Assembly: GCA_034440615.1 (NCBI GenBank)
Contig: JAOTOM010004837.1
Coordinates: 1-64,000, forward strand
Reading direction: 5' to 3'
Length of the DNA stretch: 64,000 bases
Source of the DNA: Ashinkailepas kermadecensis
Lineage: Eukaryota > Arthropoda > Thecostraca > Neolepadidae
The translations under genes and the position numbers were made by a program. Positions 45,046-57,167 of the stretch are shown piece after piece. Under the pieces are notes generated by a model, which did not search any database, had not been told where the DNA came from, and saw only the letters and a program-made list of their open reading frames with translations. The first letter of the stretch is position 1. Every line of letters starts with the position of its first letter.

Positions 45046-46140
45046 GGTGGGATCTCTTGCTCATACCTAATGAGCATAATATGGCTCACACTGGCGGATC
45101 TAGTCCACCTGCTTGGGGGAAGGTCAACTTTCGGCGCGTACCCAACCCTAAGCCCCCCCCACCCAGTGACGTACCTAGGGTTTGCGTCATGATGGGAGGG
45201 GCAAATTGATTTGAAGGGTACCCAACCTACCACTATTCTTGGTATAAAGGCAACGGATTTCGACCACCATTTTTCAAAAGGATCCTATATATTTTGTTTA
45301 AGCGAAAATAATTAGTGACCAACTTAATTGTCATGTGGAGGAAGCCCAATATCTATCACATCGTTTCTGGGTTACCGGATTTCCACCCTAACTTCTCCAC
45401 CCTGTTCGATTTGTTTTGGTATCCCTTGACAAGTCACTTCAGAATGCTGAAGTTACACATGTACAAATCACTTAAAAATGCAATATTTTCCAATTTCAGT
45501 CACTCCAGTTCATAACGCCCGGTCGCCACCCCGCCAATGCTCGTGCATGTGTATGCCCGACTTGCGCATTCGGCGCATTCACCACACTTCGTGCGATTCC
45601 ATGGTTTCTGCTAGGCCTCCTACCATTTGCTAATTGCTACCACATGATAGTCTTGCGCCATATTTTACGCGATGGAATGCTTCGCATGGGGTTCGCTGGG
45701 AAAATTCGCCAAATTAAATTCGATGATTAATTATCTTCTTCCCACATTTTCTGGTGGTTGAGATCCGGATACACGCTGATCTTTGATGCACTTCGTCTCT
45801 TTGGTCAAATATGCTCATAGATTGGCTACCGAACCGATGCCCTGGCTCAGTGTTCTTGTTTCGATCCGTTGCGTTTTTCTTCGTCTACGGATGTGTTTTT
45901 GGGCTCCAGCAATTTTTTGTTAGAGGCCCAGCACATTTTTAGAACCCCGGCTCTGGTTAGGGTGTTGTTGTTTTTTATGCACCGATTAATTTTGTTAGGT
46001 ACCTGGGCGTTTTTGAACACCCGCGATGTGTTTACTTAGTGCCAGGCCTTTATGTTCTTTTTTGGTCCATGCTGCTTTTTGCGAACCCCAGCCTAGATTT
46101 TGAAGTCCTGATGCAGTTCCATGGACCCAGTGTGCTTTGA
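45046..46140. other. No gene recognised
   Basis: Includes fragments of the GGCGGATCTAG / GTGACGTACCTAGGG type (45095-45190) that look like ends of non-autonomous DNA elements. No gene seen. Confidence 0.5.
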
Positions 46141-46149
46141 GGGCCTACA

Positions 46150-48968
46150 GTGTGGTTTTAGAGCTCCCAGTGTGTTCATTTAGGCATGCAACGCATGTTT
46201 GAAGGCCCTGCCGCTTTTTCGGAGACTCGGTGCGCTTTGGAGGACCCGGCGCCTTTTCGGCCTCCCGTTGTGTTCTTAGGGTCCTGTGGTGTTTATTTGG
46301 GGCTCCTGACGCACATTTATGGGGCCCCAGCACGACTTTGGGGGTCCGGCGCAACGTTTCGAGCCCAGGCGCATGGTTCTGGGGACCCGACGCCAGTGTT
46401 CTGCGCTCGACGCGATTTTGAGGGACCTCTTCTGATTTTGTAAGGTCCGAATCTCGGTCTTTTTTTTGGGGGGAGGGGGGACCCCGGCGCCATATTTTTG
46501 TGTCCCTCCGGGATTTTCGAGCCCCAGTACGTTTTTACTGGTCGTACACGATTGTTCAAGGCATCTGATGCTATCTTTGGGGCTCCTGGTCGATTTCCTG
46601 CCTCATACATTTTGTTAATCACTCCTTATTTTGGAGGGCTCCGTCTTGATTTTTTTGGGGTCCGATGCGATTTTTGGGGCTATGCTGTGCTTACTTGGGG
46701 ACATCGACGACAATTTTTTTGGAAGCCCCGACGGGAGTTCTTGATGCCCCGACATAAATGTTTGTACTAATGACAGGATTTTTTGGCCCAGAACGAGATG
46801 TTTGGGGGCCCGCCCAGAGTTTGCGGGTCGCGTTGTGCTTACCTGAGGTCCAGCGCGCTTTTGGCGGGCCCCGTTGCAAATTTTCCGGCCCCGGTGAGAT
46901 ATTTCTGTGGTCTGTTTTTTCAGGGCCCCCTACGCGAATTCGGAGGGCCCCGATACGAATTGGAGAACCAGCGCGGTTTTTTGGGATCCCGGCACGATTC
47001 TTGGGAGCCCATCCTACTCAGGATGGAGAGAGGGAATTTTCCCTTTGGTACGCCACTGCGACTGCTCATCGAGTGTTTTTTTTTCAAGCGATGGCACCCT
47101 TCAGGGGAGAAAAACCCTTCCGATAATTTTCTTTCGTGACCTTTTCTTAATTGTCCGGTGCTCGGGTCGATTCGATCGAGTCGCGATGTAATTTTTCGGG
47201 GTGGATAATTTTTTTCAAGGCCCCTGCGCGATATTTTTTTGGTCCCGGTACGATTCTTCGGGCTCCCTGTGCGACTTTTTTTCGGTGGCTCGGCAAGTGT
47301 ATTTTCCGGGGCTCGATGGCTTTTTGGTGTTCATTGACGCGATTTGTGAGACCGAGAAGTGATATTCTGGGTAAGAATTGATTTTGTGAGGCAGCTGCAA
47401 GTTGTGGGGCCCCTGCGCAACCCTTTGTACCACCAGTTTATTTTTCAAAGGCTGCGACGTGATTTTTTTGGGTTCCACTGCGATTTTTGTGTGGGCACCG
47501 GCGTCATTTGTTTTGATTACTAGTGCGAGGTTTAGTTTCCTCGACACGTTTTTGGGGGCTTTTGGTGCGATTGTTGGGGCACCATAATTATTTTTATTGT
47601 CCGAACTTTTTCGTTGCCCCGGCTTCATTTGCTTGGGGTCCCGATGGGACTTTTGGGCCCCGGTGCGACCTGTCGAGCCCCCAGTGCGATTTTCAGGGGC
47701 CAAGCCCGTTCCGTCTTTTTAGTCTCCAAGCGTCATTTTCTTGGGCCCCAGCCCCGGCGAGACTTCTTTCGTGGGTTCAAGGGACCCCAGTGTAAAAAGG
47801 GGCTGGACCTTTTGGGACCCACAGCGTGACTTTCAGTGGTCCTGGCACGACTTTTCGGGCCCCAACGATATTGTCATGGGCCTGGACAGACTATTGGCGT
47901 TCTGAGCGCTATTTCTGGGGCGCCGGCACGACCTTTTGAGGCCCCAGCGTGATTTTCAGGGCCCCTGTGCGATTTTTTTGGGGCCCCGGTCCCACATGTT
48001 GGAGCCAACGGCATCATTCTTAGAGGTCACAGCGATTTTTTCGGCACCTAATGTGATTCTCGGGCGCCTCAATGCGTTTTTTGGCCCCCGGAAACATTCG
48101 CAGGACCCCTGCGCGACGCTTTGGGGTCATCAATGTGACTTTTTAAAATTATTTTCAGTGGCCCCGATGTGAATTGTTTGGGCCACAGCGGATTTTTAGA
48201 AGGTCCCGCGCAAAGTTTCTTTTTTCTGAACCACGGTGCGGTTCTTGGGAGCCTCATAACCTCTCAGGGGAGGGCAATTACCCCCTTTGCCCGGGGGAAA
48301 GGGGGGTAGTGTCGCCTGTGGGAGGAACAAACGATGAACATTCCACGACGTTACACACCTGGTCTTTTTACAAAGGACCCCAGTGTAAAAAGGGGCCGGA
48401 CCTTTTGGGGCCCACAGCGTGACTTTCAGTGGTCCTGGCACGACTTTTCGGGCCCCCAACGTGATTGTCAGAGACCCGGCCAGACTTTTTGCGTTCTGAG
48501 CGCTATTTCTGGGGCGTCGGCCCGACCTTTTGAGGCCCCAACGTGATTTTTAGGGTCCCTGTGCGATTTCTTGGGGCCCCGGTCACATTTTTTAAGTCCA
48601 CAGCGTCATTCTTAGAAGTCACAGCGATTTTTTATCGGCACCTAATGTGACTTTCGGGCGCCTCAATGCGTTTTTATAGCCCCGGTGACATTTACAGGGC
48701 CCCTGCGCGATGGTTTGGGGTCATCAATGTGATTTTTTAAAATTATCTTCAGGGGCCCCGATGCGAATTGTTTGGGCCACAGCGGATTTTTAGAGGGTGC
48801 GGCGCAAAGTTCTTTTTTCCGAATCACGGTGGGGTTCTTGGGGGCCTCATAACCTCTCAGGGGAGGGCAAATACCCCCTTTGCCCGGGGGAAAGGGGGTA
48901 GTGTCGCCTGTGGGAGGAACAAACGATGAACATTCCACCACGTTACACACCTGGTCTTTTTACAAAGG
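46150..48968. repeat. Degenerate ~31-bp GC/T satellite with a 593-bp duplication
   Basis: Periodic GGGGCCCCGGCGCGATTTTT-type words about every 30 bp with heavy divergence, over 2.8 kb. On top of this, 47782-48374 is repeated in tandem at 48375-48968, starting GGACCCCAGTGTAAAAAGGG. Each copy ends with a non-satellite module: CTCTCAGGGGAGGGCAA, a CCCCCTTTGCCCGGGGGAAAG palindrome-like stretch, then GGAGGAACAAACGATGAACA to ACACCTGGTCTTTTTACAAAGG. The frames on both strands (Gly/Pro/Arg-rich) change with every unit and are not coding. Confidence 0.85.
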
Positions 48969-48969
48969 T

Positions 48970-50125
48970 ATCTAGCTTCATCTGTCTCTTAATTTTAGCA
49001 AAATCGAAGAAATGAATATCTAGCTCTCGTCACTCATGTCATGCGGCCTGCCTCGCGTCGCCCCGCTCCTCTTGTGGTGTGCGTAAAAGTCTAGAAAGTC
49101 ATGTTTTTATAATACCACCGTTAATGGATCCAATTTCAGGCTTTATACCATGCATTTTTTTCACATAGATATTTCACATTTGAACCTTCCTTGTCGATTT
49201 GACCTAAGTAGAAGTGCTGTCAACTTGCTACCATTTAATCTTCATGATAAAATTGCACCGCTCTAAGGAAAAATGACTTCCGCTACCAGAACTGTACGAA
49301 GGTTTTTGGTTGCTTTCTCCATTGGAGATTCCTTTGATAGGTGGGATTTTTCGCCCCACTAGGTGGGATTTCACGGCACTACGTGGGACGCATCCCACCT
49401 AGTTAACATGTTAGAGGAGGCCCTGTCACAATGATCGCAGAAAGCTTGCTTATCGCCGGAATCCTTGCTCAATATAACCGTCGCTGTGTGCCCGAAGCAT
49501 GTAGCGTGCATACCGTGAAATCGAGCTGCCTTTGTTGTACTTGGATGTATATTCAACTCTTAAAATATATTTATCCTCTCTTAGAATTACGCTCAACAGA
49601 CGATGAGTTTTTCACGTCGGTTTTGCACGCTGCTGTTCTTGGATACATCACGAGGTGTATGGACCTGACCGGGGGAGATATTTTTAAGGGCGTGTCGGAC
49701 CGTAAATGTCATTTGCGCCACCCTTTGACCTGACTCGTGGAGCTCGAGCCAAAGGCGTCCCAATTCCGAGTTTGTTTGCCTCGACGCAGAGTCTGGTTTC
49801 CATTGCGGCGACACGCTTTTATGGTCGATCCTATGTCAGAACCGAGTCCCTTCGTCGCTTCATCGCTGGTTGAATAGAACGAGACAGCAGCAACCTGCTG
49901 GCTGCAGGAATCAATCAGCACTAACAAATCCGGTTCTTTGTGTCGCCAGTGGAGGGACCCAACGTGTCAGACACGCGTGACGTCACAGGGCAACGGCGAC
50001 ACGGCACCCAGCGGCAACGGATGCAGCCGATGAGCTCGGCCGACCATCAGCCGGTGGCCGGGTAGACGAGAAGCGCACCGAGCCACCGGGCGACGCAGCG
50101 CACCAGCCGGCCCGACCAGCAGCCC
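48970..50125. other. No gene recognised
   Basis: About 49340-49400 has three loose copies of a TAGGTGGGATTT unit. Otherwise short frames only. The sequence at 49950-50125 is GC-richer. Confidence 0.55.
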
Positions 50126-50127
50126 GT

Positions 50128-50216
50128 TTTGCATCGGCCGATGGTTTTGCATCGGTCGATGGTTTTGCATCGGCCGATGGTTGTGCATCGGCCGATGGTT
50201 TTGCATCGGGATGTGA
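50128..50216. repeat. 18-bp repeat, 5 copies
   Basis: Unit GGTTTTGCATCGGCCGAT, nearly identical copies. CGGCCG is palindromic in each. Confidence 0.93.
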
Positions 50217-50393
50217 CCGATGTGAGTGCGCCGAATCGGCTCGGTTTCAACCCGCACAGCTCGAGAGCCAAAGGACCGATCGACAACAAACCGACACCAC
50301 GGTGTAGCCATGTGACGATAAATCTCTGTGGGAGATTTATACATGCGGGTCGGTTTGTCGGTCCAAAGTTGTCGAAATGTGTTTGTCTGTCTG

Positions 50394-50445
50394 CTGTCTC
50401 TCTGTCTGTCTGTCTGCCTGTCTGTCTGTGTGTCTGTTTGATTTT
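50394..50445. repeat. TGTC/TCTG microsatellite at the LINE 3' end
   Basis: Imperfect (TCTG)n on plus. On minus it follows AATAAAATCAAACAGACACA at the end of the retrotransposon at 50446-57062. Confidence 0.9.
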
Positions 50446-50499
50446 ATTATGATAGGCACTTCGGCCTGCTCGGGCCATTTCGTGCCGTGAATAGAAAGA

Positions 50500-50896
50500 G
50501 AAAAAAAATGTATGTTCTGAAAGTCAATTTACGAGTCCTGAAGTAAGTTGCTTTTTCGGAGAAAAAAATGAACACTAGATTGATGAGAAAAGGGTGTTTA
50601 TCTCCTAATAGTGTGGGCAAAGAAAAGGGGATGTTGTGTGCACGGCAGTAGTTGGTAAGTGTTTTTCGATGATCATGGTAATGTTGACAGTGTAGGAGAA
50701 TATGTGAAACTGTAAGATGAATGTTGCATGATGGGCATGAAGGTCGAGGTGAAGCAGTGTAAATATATCGATGGGTGAGAAAATTGTGACCTATGCGGAG
50801 CCGCGATAGTATTTTTTCTTCTTGTCTGTTTTTTATATGATGTAGTCCAGTTATCGATGACAGGTTTGATGAGACGTAATTGTGTGGTTTGTAGTT
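50500..50896 (-). pseudogene. LINE C-terminal region and 3' end
   Basis: Downstream of RNase H, minus-strand reading in mixed frames shows HRYIYTASPRPSCPSCN and LTVSHILLHCQHYHDHRK, the usual Cys/His tail seen after RNase H in I-type elements. The 3' UTR is short and finishes CATAATAAAATCAAACAGAC, merging with the CAGA repeat. Confidence 0.8.
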
Positions 50897-51372
50897 TCAG
50901 TCCATTGTTTGGTTCCAAAAATGCCGAATGTTCTGTCGTATTGTTGATTTGATGGCGGCAAAATGTGGTGGGATTTCTGTGATATGTGGTAATTGTAATG
51001 ATTGTTTTGCGAGATGATCTGCTTCCTCGTTTCCTGGGATGCCACAGTGACTGGGCACCCACAGGAAACGGACCTTCATGCCCATAAGATGAAGTGTTTC
51101 AAGTGTGTCATAAATGGAAATATGGGAATGGTGCGAAAAGGAAAGTGAAGAAAGAGATTGAAGAACAGATTTTGAGTCGGAGCAAATGCCGACATTGCGC
51201 ATGGGGTGACAAATTGAACGGTTGCGAACATAGCGAAGTGCAGTGAGAATGGCGTGCAATTCGGCGATGAAAATGGAGGTCCCGTTTGGCAAGCGATGCT
51301 GTTTTGTGTATGATCCGGAAACAATGGCATTTCCTGTGTAATTTGCGTCTTTAGATCCGTCGGTGAACACAA
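50897..51372 (-). pseudogene. LINE RNase H domain
   Basis: Open frame of 157 codons with the RNase HI motifs FTDGSKD, AELHAI, CSDSKS and VPSHCGIPGNEEAD, giving the D-E-D-D catalytic set. RNase H removes element RNA from the RNA:DNA hybrid. Its presence excludes the Jockey, CR1 and RTE groups as usually defined and favours the I superfamily. The domain is intact in itself. Confidence 0.93.
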
Positions 51373-51786
51373 AAGGAATATGGCGAAAACGGGAACGAAA
51401 CTGGTGGAATTTTTGTTTGACGTATTCCGGACAAAGTTGTGATTTTGGGGTGGTGGTGAGATAAAAAATATATCGTTCGATAATCTACCACGGTGGTGTA
51501 GTTGGTGGAGGAAGAGCAGTAATATGTGGAATATTGTATTGGAGTTGCGTTGAAAATGTTTTGATGCGTGAAGCTATGGTAATGCCGGTTCGCTTTTCGG
51601 CGGGACCTAAATATTCGTGGTGTAGATTTTGGAGAATTTGTAAAGATGCGTGTGTGAGGTGGTGTTCTCTAAATATAATTTTTGCAGCATACCTAAGTGT
51701 TTGTTCCATTCTTCGGAGAGGTAATGGTGCGATTCCTGATTCGATTTGTAGAGAAGTGATGGGAGATGTGGTCATTGCACCGAGTG

Positions 51787-54500
51787 CTATGCGGATAAAT
51801 TTATTTTGTAAGTGTCCAAAATTTTCAAAGCGGAGGTACTGCCACCGGCGTACACTACCGAACCATGTTCTATAATGGGAAGAACCAAGGATTTGTACAA
51901 TTGTAAAAGCGTATGACGATCGGATCCGAATGATGAAGACGTCATGCAGCGAAATAAATTGAGTCGGTGAAAACGTTTGGTCTGGACGTATTTGATGTGT
52001 TGATGCATGGAAAGCCTACGATAAAAAATAATGCCAAGAAATTTAAAAGAACTTACAAAAGGTATGTCAGTGTTTCCGAGGTGAAGTGGTGTTTGCGGAT
52101 GTGGGCTTGGAGGTGATTTGCTAAATATCATGGTGGCTGATTTTGGAGGCGAAAATGTGAAACCGTATTTGGAGACCATTGGTATACCCGGTCAAGTGCG
52201 TTTTGGAGTCTAATTAAGCAATGCTTTTCATTTGTATATGTGCACTAAATAGCGCTGTCATCGGCAACAAGGGAGACTGATAACTTAGGTGGTATGTCGG
52301 GGAAAATATCGTTAATGACGATGTTAAATAAAACTGGTGATAAACAGCTTCCCTGTGGTAATCCGTTTTTCATGAAATGTAACTCAGAAATCGCTGACCG
52401 GCACCGGAGATGAAAAGAACGGGAACCAGACAAAAATCCTATCAAATAATGAGCTAAATTCCCTTTGACGTCGATGTGAAGAAGTCTGGAAATTAACACG
52501 CGCCCTGGAGGGCCTCTGAAAATTACGCGCACTGCAGGGGGGGCGGATTCCGCCCCCCCCCCCCCCTAAGATCTCGGCTTCTAGTAAAGCTGGAGGAACG
52601 AAATTCGCAGGGTGGATGGGTACGGTAGTGAACTCTATTGTGTGCAAATTTCATGACCTTAGGTCAATATCTTCAAGGTCAAATGAGGTCAAATTGGCAA
52701 AATTTTCTGGTTTTGCATGGCTTGGCTTGTCATCGTTATGGATCGCTGTGATTGTATTTAAATGCTCAAAAATGGGCATCAATGATGTTTTGGACATTAC
52801 TAATGATGCAATGCAGATGCTAGACCCAACATTTGACCTCAGGTCACCTATATAGCACCACTTTATCAGGTCAGTTACCTGTTCCAGTTACCGAAACCGG
52901 GCCGCCCGCCCGACTGCTCCGTCGGGCAGCTCGGAGCAATCGGCTTCGTGAAGAAAGGAGTGAAGTGCATGAATAAAGTATGGAAACGCAATGACAAACA
53001 GTACAAATGACAAACAGTTGTGCATTTATGACAACATTCCAGTTGATCATGTTTGGTTCCATTAACCTGTCATGAACTTGACCTGACTTGACCTCGGTGA
53101 CCTAACATGACCTGGAAACTATATAGCATATCAATATACATCAAACAAGTCACTAGTGTTGCCAAGAACACTTCCCTTTTGCGAGTATACGGGAAGCGCA
53201 TCAGCGCCGATTTTTGTGGTCTGGCGCTGGAATTTTTTTTACTTTAGTGGCTCCTAACTTGAAAAATTTTCGGCCGATTTCCATTTTTCTTGTTTAAACG
53301 ACGCGCCGTTCATTTCGAAGCAGGTACGCAGAAAATCGCATATATCGATCGGTAAAATCTGCAGTTATTTGCGAAAAACCGGAGGGGTGGGCGGATTTCG
53401 CCCCCCCCCCCTCCAGTGCGCGTGTTAATGCGGGTTTGTATACCATATCGTATGCTTTGCAAATGTCTAAACAACTGCGATGGTGTGTTTGAGTTTTTTT
53501 TTATAACCAAGGCGGATGTCCGTTTCTAATCGAATGAGAGAATCTATTGTGCTGTGTCCATGACGAAAGCCGCATTGAATTGGAGATGAAAGATAATTTG
53601 TTTCTAGGTACCAGGTCAGTCTTTTTACAATCATACGTTCCAAAAGTTTTCCTATACAACTGGTGAGAGCGATGGGTCGAAAATTGTTGGGGTTGCTGTG
53701 ATTTTTGTCGGCTTTTGGTATAGAAATGATGAGGGCTTCTCTCCAGGATTCAGAAAATATGACCTGACCATAATGAATTAAATGTTCGCAAGATGCAATG
53801 TTTAGTGTCGTCGGATAAATGTCTGAAAAAAGAATAATGCAATTTGTCGGGACCTACAGAAGTATTACTGGCGGAGGAAATCGCAGTATCCAGTTCTGAA
53901 ATTTGAAAAGGAGCATTGTGTGTTTCAGTGTTGTCAGAATCGAATTGTGTCGAATCGGTGTGAAATGTATGTTGTGCATTTTGTACGAATTCCGGTGTGT
54001 AGTTGTTATCAGAGCTATTGTGGGCCATGGTGTCTGCTATTGTATTTTGTGGGTCTGTAATGGTGGTATTTTCGATTTTGAGGGCCTGGAGTGATTTAAA
54101 TGGGGTGTGTCCAGACAACCGGCGGATTAACTGCCAGATTTTGCTTAGAGGTGTTTGAGAGGTGAGTTGTTGCAAATATGAAGACCATGAACGGCGCCTA
54201 GCATCGCGAATGATGCGGCGAGTTCGAGTTCGTTCCTGGTTTCGATCAAGTAAATTGTGTGAATCGGGATGTCTCAGATATTTTCTAAATGCTCCTTTTC
54301 TAACTGCGTGGTTTGTGCTACTTCGGGGCACCACCAAGGTACTGGTGTTCTTTTTGTGAAAGGTTTTGTTAGTGGAATAGCAGTAGAAGCTGCTTCGAAA
54401 AGTGTTTTTGTGATTTGGTTAATGTTTTCTACGGGAGAAATGTTGGGGTTGTATGGAATATGTGAAAGTTCATGAAATGTTATCCAATCGGCCTTCAAAA
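51787..54500 (-). pseudogene. LINE reverse transcriptase, split by a nested element
   Basis: RT blocks read right to left: a long linker (RRIIRDARRRSWSSYLQQLT, IWQLIRRLSG), SNTSVGPDKLHYSFFRHL near 53840, LDICKAYDMVYKPA near 53440, then the 928-bp insertion, then LISRLLHIDVKGN, NGLPQGSCLSPVLFN and LVADDSAI near 52260 (VADD replaces the commoner YADD). The thumb (KFLGIIFYRRLSMHQHIKYV, SLVLPIIEHGSVVY) extends to about 51790. Several frameshifts occur between blocks. Block order and both catalytic Asp residues are intact. Confidence 0.9.
52493..53428. mobile_element. 928-bp TTAA-flanked element nested in the LINE RT
   Basis: Element 52497-53424 is bounded by TTAA on both sides (52493-52496, 53425-53428). 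Its inverted ends are CACGCGCCCTGGAGGG and CACGCGCACTGGAGGG, and subterminal G/C runs plus CGGATT/CGAAAT-CCGCCC follow on each side. TTAA target use with restoration of the target suits piggyBac-like non-autonomous elements. Deleting the element and one TTAA rejoins the RT frame exactly (KPA then LISRLL). Internally there are TGACCT-rich direct repeats (52650-52700, 53070-53115) and no transposase. Confidence 0.88.
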
Positions 54501-54569
54501 TGTTCCAGCGGGGGATAGAACTGTGTGTGGTATCGGTCGCAGTTGAAAATGTGGGTGTTAATTTGATGG

Positions 54570-55215
54570 GGTAGTGGTCGCTGTCATGAATGTCGATGTC
54601 AATGGTCCAGTCAAAATCATTGGCTAGAGTCGGAGAGCATATTGATAAACCAATAGCTGTTTTTGTATTATATCCAAGATGAAAAAAGTAGGATCTCCGG
54701 TGTTAAGTAGTGCTAAATTATGTCGGTCTTAAATGTGTTCAATGATGTGGCCTCGAGTGTCTCTATGTGTACGTGTCTGATCCCAGGCTGGACTTTGTGC
54801 ATTAAAGTCTCCGAGTAATATGAAAGGGTTTTTGAAATGTGCTATAAGGTTTTCTAATTCTGTCAAAATATTTGTGTTGTCTTTGTGTGGTGGAATATAA
54901 ATGGAACAGACATCTATATTCCTGGCATGGAAACGTAAAGTACAAGTTGCGGCTGGTAAAGGTGAATTAAGTGTAATTTGTGTATGTGTAAAATCATTGT
55001 TGATGTAAAGTGCTGTACCGCCACTGCGATGTGATCCACGGACTTCGTCGTGGCGATACGGGGAATAATTGAAAAGATTGAAGTTGTATGTATCATTAGG
55101 CAAAAACCATGTTTCTTGGAGTGCTAGGAGAATAGGTGCGAGAATACTGTTAAAAAAGCTTTCATTTCGGCCCATTTGTAGATCAAGCTGCGGCAATTCC
55201 ATTGTAAAAGTGTAG
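54570..55215 (-). pseudogene. LINE endonuclease domain
   Basis: Apurinic-type endonuclease. LQWNCRSL (catalytic Asn) appears at about 55200 in a different frame from the next part. Then come ALQETWFLPND (catalytic Glu), SGGTALYIN, LLGDFNAQSPAW and, in another frame, HDSDHYPIKL near 54585 (final Asp-His). All catalytic motifs are therefore still readable but lie in at least three frames. The domain would nick the target, which ties it to the CAGA microsatellite flanks. Confidence 0.88.
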
Positions 55216-55363
55216 ACCTTGGGAAGAAACGTTGTAATGTTTGTCTGCACCTTTCGGTGCATGTCGCAGCCAGGAGTGCAGTTCTGGCGGACATGTGGGT
55301 TGGGTGCGGACCGCGGCGGTGGATCCGCCCGAGCCGTCCGGCCGACCGGTGACCTTGGCAAGG

Positions 55364-56792
55364 TCACGGCGGCCGGCCACTGCCGCGGGGGATGCACGCC
55401 GGCTTGGAGTCGGTCGTGTCACGTGGGCGCCGGCCGGCGCCGGCCGCGCAGGGCTCGATCGGCGGCCCGTTGACGGGGAACGTGAATTTCCTCCTCGCAT
55501 CCGAATGACTGCGGGGCCTGTCACTCCTCCCTGGAGTGGTCGGCTTGTTGGGAGCCGGAGTGGTCTGTGTATTGGGAACCGGAGTTGTTTGTGTCGTGAT
55601 GGGGATTGGTTTTAGCTTGGTGAGTGGTACTGGTAGAAGTTCTGTTTGTGTGGACGTGGAATTTGTTTTAACGCGAGTTGTAGAGGGAGCAATGGTGGCA
55701 GCCTGGGCGTAAGTTTTTGTGGTTGGAGAGGTGGCCTCGACGGTCCGCCGGGCCTGCGGGTAGGAGACTCCGGTCGTGGCCTTGACGGCGCAAACCTCTT
55801 TTTCCCGTCGCCAGACTGGACAGAGATTGGAAGTGGTGAGGTGGTCGGATGTGTTGCAGTTGAGGTAGTGGGCAGGCTTTGAACAGGTGGAATCAGGATG
55901 GGGGTGGTTCACCGCACTTGGAGCAGCGGGCTGGTTGGCGACATGGTTTACTGCCATGGCCGAAGCACTGGCAATTAAAACAGCGGAGAGGATTGGGAAT
56001 AAAGACAGGGACTTGGTATCGGATGTAGCCGGCGAGGAGGGTCTTGGGAAGAGTGATTGAGTTGAAGGTAAGGACAAGGAGGCTTGTATCTCGTTTCTGG
56101 CCGTCTTTAAAGGAGGTGATGCGGTGGACGTGGGTCACCCCCTCCGGCCTGAGCTCCGTCTGGATATCTGCTTCAGACATGAAGCGGAGCTCCGGCGCGA
56201 AGATGGTGCCCTTGGTGGTGTTGCGGTTGCAATGTAGGGTAATTGTGACGGATTTACCACAAAATGTGGTGGTACGAAGGAGGGCTTTGGTCTGGGCTCG
56301 GGTTTGGGTTTTAATGACGAGGGTTCCGTTGGCAGGGGCTTCGATGTCAGGATTGGTTAAGGAGCAGATGGCGAGAAGTTGCTTGGTCGGCCAGAAAACG
56401 TTAATACGGCGGAAGGAAATGGATTCCTCGACAGGTTTGACAACTATGTAAGAGCCAGCACTGTCGATGCAGGGTTCAATGAGTTCAGGTTGGGAGGGAG
56501 CGGTCTGGTTCGGACATGGGTCAGCGGCGCGGAGGGTTATGGTCTGGTCTGGATCGCGAGGCGAGGTCGTGGTCTTGGGACGAGCAGGAGTCGGTTAGGT
56601 ACAAAGGGCTTCCATGGCGTCATCCAAATGAATTGTCCGGCGCGGGTCATCAACGGTGGTATCGAGAGATGGGACATGATGTGCAAAGTCCGGGGTCGCG
56701 CGATGGTCGTCAGGTGTAGCTAGTGGTGGGCATTCCGTCTCGGAGTCCGGTGGCGAGCTGGGGTCGGTGTCCTTCTTTCCTTTTTTCCCCAT
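55364..56792 (-). pseudogene. LINE ORF1, zinc-knuckle nucleic-acid-binding protein
   Basis: Starts MGKKGKKDTDPSS at 56792, with a stop in frame near 56597 and later frameshifts. The central part holds a PRE_C2HC-like region (HVHRITSFKDGQKRDTSLLV...) leading into three Cys/His knuckles: CFNCQCFGHGSKPC, CSKCGE...HPDSTC and CSKPAHYLNC...CPVW. The middle one is split by a one-base change at a G-run near 55896-55904. A Thr/Pro-rich tail follows. Such ORF1 proteins coat the element RNA. The overlap with the start of the endonuclease frame near 55364-55397 is typical of these elements. Confidence 0.88.
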
Positions 56793-57062
56793 CGCGGGGA
56801 AAAAACCTACCTGACGAAATCTAAATAAACACGAAGGACGCACAGAAAACAGGGAACAAAAGTACGTCGATGAAAAACAAGATAGGGCGACGGGTGTCAC
56901 CCCACTGGGAAACGAAATACGAAAAGAGCGACGCGTGTCAACCCACGAAAAATGAAAAATGAAGGACTGCAGAACCAGCAGTCAGTCTGGCCAGAATTGG
57001 CACGGCGGAGTGTTCAGTGAGCTTTGGCAGGTATCTCTGGCTCAAATAGTACTGACACTCCA

Positions 57063-57155
<93 letters not shown>

Positions 57156-57166
57156 GTCTATCTGTA
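57063..57166. repeat. (TCTG)n microsatellite
   Basis: About 26 uninterrupted tetramers with two variant units at the right. It lies directly at the 5' end of the minus-strand LINE. Cys-Leu-Ser-Val-type frames across it are artefacts. Confidence 0.97.
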
Positions 57167-57167
57167 C

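Larger units (their letters stand above)
50446..57062 (-). mobile_element. RNase H-bearing non-LTR retrotransposon, near full length, decayed
   Basis: Minus-strand element of about 5.7 kb without its nested insertion, with the order ORF1 (zinc-knuckle Gag-like), endonuclease, reverse transcriptase, RNase H, C-terminal Cys/His tail. That order and the presence of RNase H fit the I superfamily (I/Ingi/Nimb/R1-like); the exact clade is not determined. It is broken by frameshifts, many at homopolymers, by a stop in ORF1 and by a 928-bp TTAA-flanked element in the RT. CAGA microsatellite abuts both the 5' end (57063-57166) and the 3' end (50394-50445), suggesting insertion into such a tract. It was once autonomous and is not expected to be so now. 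Confidence 0.93.

Noticed and set aside
46150..48968. Several 70-160-codon Gly/Pro-rich frames on both strands
   Set aside because: They follow the ~31-bp satellite period and switch frame from unit to unit.
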